From positions 1 through 40,693 of the forward strand of contig CAJXWR010000010.1 in NCBI GenBank assembly GCA_913062675.1: DNA of 40,693 bases, written 5' to 3'. Position 1 is the first letter of the stretch. Each line of letters starts with the position of its first letter. Positions 35,934 to 40,693 of the stretch are shown piece after piece. The stretch comes from an uncultured Trueperaceae bacterium. Its GTDB lineage: Bacteria; Deinococcota; Deinococci; Deinococcales; Trueperaceae. The position numbers and the translations under genes are program-made. The notes under the pieces were generated by a model. It saw only the letters and a program-made list of their open reading frames with translations. It searched no databases and had not been told where the DNA came from.

Positions 35934-37280
35934 TCAAGCGTCCGCGCGGCACTGCCGGTCGAGCCACCCCTCGACCTCCGCCACGTTGTCCGGCGTCGTC
36001 ACGATGAACAAACGATCGCCCGGCGACAACTCGGTATCCCCCGACGGGATGATCACCCGGTCGTGATGCACGATCGCGCCAATCAGGCTGTGCTCCGGCG
36101 CGCCCAAGTCCCGAATGAACCCCCGCATCGCCGACTCCGGGTACTGCACCTCCATGATCTCCGCGCGATCCTCGATCGTCGCCAGGTGATCCACCTCGTC
36201 GACGTGCAGCCAGTTCAGCACCTCCTGCAACGCCGCGGAACGCGACGTGAGCGGCGAATCGATCCCCACCCGCTCGAACAAACGCCGATTCCGGGTGCGA
36301 CCCACCCGCGTCACCACCTTCGGAATGCCGACCTGCTTCGCGAGCAGGCTGGCCAGGAGGTTCTTCCCATCGTCGTTCGTGACCGCCACCACCGCGTCAC
36401 TGTCGTCAAGGCGCTCCGCCTCCATCAATTCGAGGTCGGTCCCATCCCCCTGCAGAACCAGAACGCCGGGCAGCAACTGCGCCAGCTTCTCTGCCCGCTC
36501 ACCATCCGCCTCAATGATCGTCAGGTGCACGCCCGGGCCCTGCAACCGCTCGGCCACCATGAACCCCACGTTCCCGCCCCCCACGATCGTGACGCGCATG
36601 CGTCGCTGCCGCGGCGCGAAAGCGCGCTCCACCTCCGTCACGCTTCCCTTCGTCCCCAGGAACACCACCTTGTCACCCGCCTCGAGAACGGTCCGTCCAC
36701 TCGGAACGATGAACGACTCGTCACGAATCGAACCCACGATCAACGAGCTCTTCGGAACGTCCAACGCAGCGAGGGGCGTCCCAATGAAGGGGTCCCCCTC
36801 CTCGAGGCGGTACTCACGCATCTGAATCCGGTCGCCTGCGAAGCTGGCGCTATCCACCGCACGCGGAATGCGCACGATGTTCGCAATCTGACGCGCCAGG
36901 ATGCGTTGAGGCCACAACACCCGATCGATCGTCATGCCCACCCGCGTCATGGCGCCCTCCACCGCGAAGGCATCGAGGTACCGCTGCCGCGACACGAACG
37001 CCAAGGTCCGGCTCGCACCGAGACCCTTCCCGGCAAGGCACGCCAACACGTTCACGTCGTCATTCAACGTGCATGCAATCAAGGCATCGACACCCTCGGC
37101 GCCCGCCTCCCGCAAATCATCGGGATCGGCTCCGTTGCCGCGAACGAACTGCACGTCGAGCGTTTCGAACGCCGAGCGACGGTTCTCATCCTCGTCGATC
37201 ACCGTCACGTCATGCGCGCGATGCAGGTCGCTCGCAATCTCCACCCCAATGTCGTCTCCACCCACGATCAGTAGCTTCAT
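35934..37280 (-). CDS. trkA: Trk system potassium uptake protein TrkA
   Basis: A 448-residue cytoplasmic gating ring subunit with two RCK units, each an N (Rossmann) plus C domain. N1 starts KLLIVGGDDIGVEIA, where the usual GxGxxG reads GGDDIG. N2 (about residue 228 on) has the intact VTIVGGGNVGFMVAE. C domains end IVPSGRTVLEAGDKVVFLGT and IIPSGDTELSPGDRLFIVT. NAD(H)/ATP binding sets channel opening. The degenerate first loop suggests the two halves differ in ligand binding. ATG 37280 follows TAAGAT by 9 nt. Confidence 0.94.
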   Translation of the reverse strand: MKLLIVGGDDIGVEIASDLHRAHDVTVIDEDENRRSAFETLDVQFVRGNGADPDDLREAGAEGVDALIACTLNDDVNVLACLAGKGLGASRTLAFVSRQRYLDAFAVEGAMTRVGMTIDRVLWPQRILARQIANIVRIPRAVDSASFAGDRIQMREYRLEEGDPFIGTPLAALDVPKSSLIVGSIRDESFIVPSGRTVLEAGDKVVFLGTKGSVTEVERAFAPRQRRMRVTIVGGGNVGFMVAERLQGPGVHLTIIEADGERAEKLAQLLPGVLVLQGDGTDLELMEAERLDDSDAVVAVTNDDGKNLLASLLAKQVGIPKVVTRVGRTRNRRLFERVGIDSPLTSRSAALQEVLNWLHVDEVDHLATIEDRAEIMEVQYPESAMRGFIRDLGAPEHSLIGAIVHHDRVIIPSGDTELSPGDRLFIVTTPDNVAEVEGWLDRQCRADA

Positions 37281-37289
37281 AACCGCGCC

Positions 37290-37295
37290 ATCTTA
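37290..37295 (-). promoter_or_regulatory. Candidate -10 element of trkA
   Basis: TAAGAT on the minus strand, 9 nt before the ATG, in the 31-bp gap after lnt. It would give the trk genes their own transcript. Confidence 0.4.
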
Positions 37296-37311
37296 GCCGG
37301 TTTGGCGCGCG

Positions 37312-38880
37312 TCACCACCGCCGCGCCACCCCCCACAAGGTCATGAGCAACGTTGCAAGCCCCAACATCCAAGGGATGGCCGCGCCGTACCGCACGTACC
37401 CCGTCACGTCACGCCGCTCCGCGTACGACACGACGAGCGTGTCACGCACCCCACGCGGCAGGGACGCGACGGTCCGTCCCGTGGGGTCCACGACCGCCGT
37501 GATGCCGTCATTGCCTGCCCGCAGCAACCAACGCCGCGTTTCGATCGCCCGCAACCGACCCATGTCGAAATGCTGCTCCGCGCCGTTACCTCGCGCGAAC
37601 CAGGCGTCGTTCGTCACGTTGATCAACACGCCCGCTCCGCCCTCCACCATGCGTCGCGGGATGCGTGGAAAGACCGACTCGTAGCACACGTACGCAGCCA
37701 CGCTCGCACCGTTCACGGCGAGGGGCGCGGGACCGGGACCGGGAACGGTGTTCGTAAGCAGCGGCAAACCGAACAACCCGAAGATCGCGCGGTAGAGCGG
37801 GGCGGCAGCCTCGAGCAACGGCCACCGCTCCCCGAACGGCACGAGCACGTGCTTGTCGTACCGCCCGGTAATCGTTCCCTCCTCCACGCCAAACACGGCA
37901 TTCGCGCTTCCGCCAGGCACGTCAGCGCGACCCCCCACCACGAACGCCGCGTCGGGCGCTGATTCGCGCAGCATCGCGCGAATCGGCTCGCCGCGGAATC
38001 CCTCCAGCGGGGCGGACAGGATGGCGCCCTCGGGCCACACCACGAGATCCACGCCGTCACGCACCCCCGCGCGGGTCAGGTCGAGATGGACGTCCAGCTC
38101 GAGGGCGGCTCCCGCTGCGCGACCGAACGGATCCACGTCCCCCTGCACCAACAGCGCGGAACGGTCGGGTGTTTGCATCGACGCTCGGACCGCCGCATCT
38201 CGCTGCACGCCTCCCCACCAGGCAAGGGTGACCACCGCAATCGTGAGTGGCCAGGCCAGCCAGCGACGCACGCCCAAGCGCGCCCCGCGCGCCGTGCCGA
38301 GCGTCGAGAATCCGTACCGGTAGTGGTAACGAAACCCGTCACGACGCCGTGGCGTCGAAACGAACGGCGCTGCCAGCAAGGCCGCCAGGAGCGTCGTCAA
38401 CACCCCAAGGCCATGCACGCCCAGCACGTCCGCCCACTGCGCGACCGGCGTGTCGAGCCACGTGTACCCCACGCTGCCCCAGGGGAACCCCAGGAACCCG
38501 AGGCCCCGCAGCCACTCCACGAACACCCAGCCTGGCACCAGCCACGCAAGGGTCGCGCCCCCACCACCCGTCAATCCCCGTGCCGCCGCCGTCGTGACCC
38601 CCCAAATCGCGGCCAAGGCAGCCACGAGGAGCGGGAACAACGGCCAGAACACGTCCCCCAACAGCACTGAAAAACTCGCAGGCAGCCAGAGGATGTGCAG
38701 CGCGAAGAACGTAAGGGCGAACGCGGCGCCGACGAAGAACGCCGAGCGCACCCCGGGAGCGTTCGCCACGAGGGCGAACACCACCGCGAGCACGACCGCC
38801 ATCAAGGGCACGTGCCCGGGGGGCATGGACGCAGCCCCCGCCACGCCAGCCACGCCCGCTGCGAGGAGCCGCAATCGCAT
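37312..38880 (-). CDS. lnt: Apolipoprotein N-acyltransferase
   Basis: A 522-residue enzyme that N-acylates the lipidated Cys of lipoproteins, the last maturation step. The N-terminal half has about six to seven membrane helices; the C-terminal half is a periplasmic nitrilase domain with the triad WPEGAIL (Glu), GRYDKHVLVPFGERWP (Lys) and VAYVCYESVFPR (Cys). VNVTNDAWF-like INVTNDAWFARGNG and RAIETRRWLLRAGNDGITAVVDPTG are typical. A final membrane helix closes the protein. ATG 38880 is 3 nt from the upstream peptidase stop. Its presence fits a two-membrane cell. Confidence 0.94.
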   Translation of the reverse strand: MRLRLLAAGVAGVAGAASMPPGHVPLMAVVLAVVFALVANAPGVRSAFFVGAAFALTFFALHILWLPASFSVLLGDVFWPLFPLLVAALAAIWGVTTAAARGLTGGGGATLAWLVPGWVFVEWLRGLGFLGFPWGSVGYTWLDTPVAQWADVLGVHGLGVLTTLLAALLAAPFVSTPRRRDGFRYHYRYGFSTLGTARGARLGVRRWLAWPLTIAVVTLAWWGGVQRDAAVRASMQTPDRSALLVQGDVDPFGRAAGAALELDVHLDLTRAGVRDGVDLVVWPEGAILSAPLEGFRGEPIRAMLRESAPDAAFVVGGRADVPGGSANAVFGVEEGTITGRYDKHVLVPFGERWPLLEAAAPLYRAIFGLFGLPLLTNTVPGPGPAPLAVNGASVAAYVCYESVFPRIPRRMVEGGAGVLINVTNDAWFARGNGAEQHFDMGRLRAIETRRWLLRAGNDGITAVVDPTGRTVASLPRGVRDTLVVSYAERRDVTGYVRYGAAIPWMLGLATLLMTLWGVARRW

Positions 38881-38883
38881 TCG

Positions 38884-40038
38884 TCAGGCCGTCCCCACCC
38901 CGAGCAGGAGTCCCGCCATCAACGCCACGCGGTCCAGCGTGGCGGAAATCCTCACGTGCTCGTGGCGCGCATGTGCACCCTCGCCCACCGAACCCAAACC
39001 ATCGAGCGTGGCAATGCCAAGCGCCGACGTGAAGTTCCCATCCGATGCGCCCCCCACGACCGCCACGCGCCAGGGGAGACCCAACGTGTTCGCGACGCGC
39101 TCCGCTTCCGCCGTGAGCACGCGATTCGGTTCGGTCGCCTCGAGCGGAGGACGGTTCAAGCCTCCCGATACGTGCACCTTCACCCGCGGATCTCGAGGCG
39201 CATACCCGTGCAACGCTTCCATCACCCGCGTGCCCTCATCCATCCGCAAGACCCGCACGTCGAGCGACGCGCGCGCCGACTCGGCAATCACGTTCCCCGT
39301 CGACCCGCCCGAAGCGACCGTCACGTTCACCGTGGTCCCCACCTCAGGTGCGCTCAGCGACTCCGCGAACGGCAGGAACGCTGCGAGCTCCCGCAGGGCG
39401 CTCGCCCCCTTCTCCGGTTCGAGGCCCGCATGCGCAGAAATGCCGGTGAACGAAACCTGCACGTCCCCCACACCCTTGCGCCCCACTTTGTATGCACCCT
39501 CGTCCGCACCGGGTTCCACCACGAGAACGCGCGCATGCCGTTGCGCCTCCTCTTCGATCACCGTGCGGGAGTGCGTGCCCCCCGTCTCCTCGTCGCTCGT
39601 GACGAGCAACGAGACGGGGCCCTTCATGTCCCCGAGGCTTCGGGCGAGACGCACTGCGAGGAGCGCCGTGACGATGCCTGCCTTCATGTCCACCGTGCCA
39701 GGGCCCCGCGCGACGTCGCCGTCGCGCTCGAATGGCATCTCCGCAAGCGTCCCAAGGGGCCACACGGTGTCGTAATGCGCAAGCAGCAGGGTGCCCGTTC
39801 CATCGGGCTCTCCGCCCATGCGCCCCACGAGCAGGTCACCCGCCTCACTGCGCGCCAGGCGCTCCACGCGCCAACCCTCCCGCGTCATCCACGTTTCGAG
39901 TGCATCCGCCAACCGGTCGCCTGCCTCGGCGTCTAGGCTCGGCGATTCGAGGGTCACGAGGTGCTCCAACCCCTCCACGAAGTCCTGCTCGAGTTGCTGC
40001 GCGGCGGTGAGAATCGTCGCGCCGTCCAAGACGCTCAC
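38884..40038 (-). CDS. M20-family metallopeptidase (glutamate carboxypeptidase-like)
   Basis: A 384-residue di-zinc peptidase. Metal ligands: LLLAHYDTVWP (His), GPGTVDMKAG (bridging Asp), TSDEETGG (catalytic Glu and ligand), VVEPGA, and the C-terminal GEGAHARHEHV (His). The lid/dimer domain (GRKGVGDVQVSFTGISAHAG) is present. The pattern is closest to the M20A CPG2-like carboxypeptidases; other aminoacyl hydrolases are possible. No signal peptide, so cytoplasmic. GTG 40038 overlaps the stop of the upstream gene (GTGA). Confidence 0.88.
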   Translation of the reverse strand: MSVLDGATILTAAQQLEQDFVEGLEHLVTLESPSLDAEAGDRLADALETWMTREGWRVERLARSEAGDLLVGRMGGEPDGTGTLLLAHYDTVWPLGTLAEMPFERDGDVARGPGTVDMKAGIVTALLAVRLARSLGDMKGPVSLLVTSDEETGGTHSRTVIEEEAQRHARVLVVEPGADEGAYKVGRKGVGDVQVSFTGISAHAGLEPEKGASALRELAAFLPFAESLSAPEVGTTVNVTVASGGSTGNVIAESARASLDVRVLRMDEGTRVMEALHGYAPRDPRVKVHVSGGLNRPPLEATEPNRVLTAEAERVANTLGLPWRVAVVGGASDGNFTSALGIATLDGLGSVGEGAHARHEHVRISATLDRVALMAGLLLGVGTA

Positions 40039-40370
40039 GCGTCGACCGTCGCCGCTTCGGCCCTCGCTCGCCGGTCACGCCGCAATCGTTCGGCATGCTC
40101 CCGCACGTGCGGCTCCTGCGTGGTCCGCGCGTAACTGTAGCCAAGCCGAAAATCGGTCTCCGCCCGCACCGGATCGACGTCCACCTCGATCTCGGCGCGC
40201 GACAGGTACACCTGCGCGAGGAGGACGTCGCGCATGCGTTGCGGCTTCACGGCATGCAAATCGAGCAGCGCCTCCTCGAACGCCACGGCTGCGCCACGCA
40301 CGTCTCCGCGTTCGGCGAGTGCCTTGCCGCGCTTGAAGTGCCGAGCGGCACTGAACAACAGTTCCTGCAT
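40035..40370 (-). CDS. Small helical, TPR-like protein
   Basis: A 111-residue protein, predicted all-helical, with TPR-like spacing (AARHFKRGKALAERGDVRGAAVAFEEALLDL, then LLAQVYLSRAEIEVDVDPVRAETDFRLGYSYA). The C-terminus is Arg/Ala-rich. I do not recognise the family. ATG 40370 is chosen because TAGACT lies exactly 7 nt before it. It is coupled to the M20 peptidase by a 4-nt overlap; a link in function is not known. Confidence 0.65.
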   Translation of the reverse strand: MQELLFSAARHFKRGKALAERGDVRGAAVAFEEALLDLHAVKPQRMRDVLLAQVYLSRAEIEVDVDPVRAETDFRLGYSYARTTQEPHVREHAERLRRDRRARAEAATVDA

Positions 40371-40377
40371 GCGCGCG

Positions 40378-40383
40378 AGTCTA
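40378..40383 (-). promoter_or_regulatory. -10 element of the TPR-like gene
   Basis: TAGACT on the minus strand, 7 nt before the ATG at 40370. Its first bases overlap the stop codon of the SpoU-type gene (TAG at 40383-40381). Confidence 0.5.
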
Positions 40384-40693
40384 CCGCGCCCCGCGCCCGT
40401 CGACCCCACGCCGCGACGCACCGCGCGCCACACCCCCCGACATTCCCCGAGACCCCACGAGCCAGTGCAAGGCGATGCCGGCCGCCACCGTCACGTTCAA
40501 TGACTCGACCCGCTCGTCCATCCCAATCGCAACCGGACGACCCCATGCCAGGTCCTCTTCCGAAAACCCTGGCCACTCCGGGCCCAACACCATGCGCGCG
40601 TCGGACTCACCTCCCGGCACGTCCGCCAGTGTGCGCTCCGCCGCTTCGTGCAGCAACCATGGCGTCGGGCCCGCCGCCGCCAACGAGGCCAGG
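40381..40693 (-). CDS. SpoU/TrmH-family RNA 2'-O-methyltransferase, C-terminal part
   Basis: The 5' part lies beyond the right edge. The visible residues hold SPOUT motif 2 (MVLGPEWPGFSEEDLAWGRPV) and motif 3 (IGMDERVESLNVTVAAGIALHWLVG), which form the knotted AdoMet site. In motif 2 the usual Glu-Gly reads Glu-Trp. A short Arg/Gly-rich tail follows. The target rRNA or tRNA nucleotide cannot be told from this fragment. Confidence 0.85.
   Translation of the reverse strand, partial: LASLAAAGPTPWLLHEAAERTLADVPGGESDARMVLGPEWPGFSEEDLAWGRPVAIGMDERVESLNVTVAAGIALHWLVGSRGMSGGVARGASRRGVDGRGAR

Overview
This 40.7 kb window is GC-rich, densely packed bacterial chromosome made almost entirely of housekeeping genes. 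I see no phage, insertion sequence, CRISPR array, rRNA or tRNA. The best guess for the source is the Deinococcota (Truepera/Deinococcus-like), at moderate confidence. Support comes from the order sufC-sufB-sufD, a PyrR-controlled pyr operon with a translated leader (as known in Thermus), a LysN-like aminotransferase, and about ten genes whose TANNNT -10 box lies 6-9 nt before the start codon with no ribosome binding site between. That last layout is the leaderless-mRNA signature described for Deinococcus.

Layout, left to right. 1-6.2 kb: a partial secreted protein, ilvE (-), galE (+), then a (+) run of a secreted protein, ribH, a TspO-like membrane protein, a zinc-finger protein and a DapL-like aminotransferase. 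6.2-11.5 kb: a CPBP protease and a tRNA nucleotidyltransferase (-), coaE (+), transketolase (-) and a hotdog thioesterase (-). 11.5-17.4 kb: bioY and a LysN-like aminotransferase, a candidate non-coding RNA on the minus strand, a membrane FeS/heme oxidoreductase resembling ETF:menaquinone oxidoreductase, a SCO1-like copper chaperone, and an MntA-HepT (type VII) toxin-antitoxin pair. 17.4-21.7 kb (-): the pyrimidine operon, read as leader peptide, uracil permease, pyrR, pyrB and pyrC, preceded by a PyrR-binding RNA hairpin. 21.7-26.8 kb (+): a soluble Ser/Thr kinase and the suf Fe-S assembly genes ending in a Rieske ferredoxin.

26.9-32.8 kb: a large lipoprotein with two Big_2-type domains and a probable seven-bladed propeller (-), ispF (-), an EamA transporter with a striking palindrome in its promoter (+), and acetyl-CoA synthetase (-). 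32.9-40.7 kb (-): probable transcription units reading SpoU-type methyltransferase (partial), a small helical protein, an M20 peptidase, lnt, trkA and two tandem trkH paralogs.

The most interesting signals are regulatory or RNA-level: the pyr leader, the orphan RNA between 13404 and 13576, the palindromic operator candidate before the EamA gene, and pervasive leaderless promoters. A proline replaces the usual catalytic-site histidine of PyrB, and two TrkH channels share one TrkA. I found no wholly new multi-gene defence or metabolic system. Functions come from reading motifs by eye; no database search was run.
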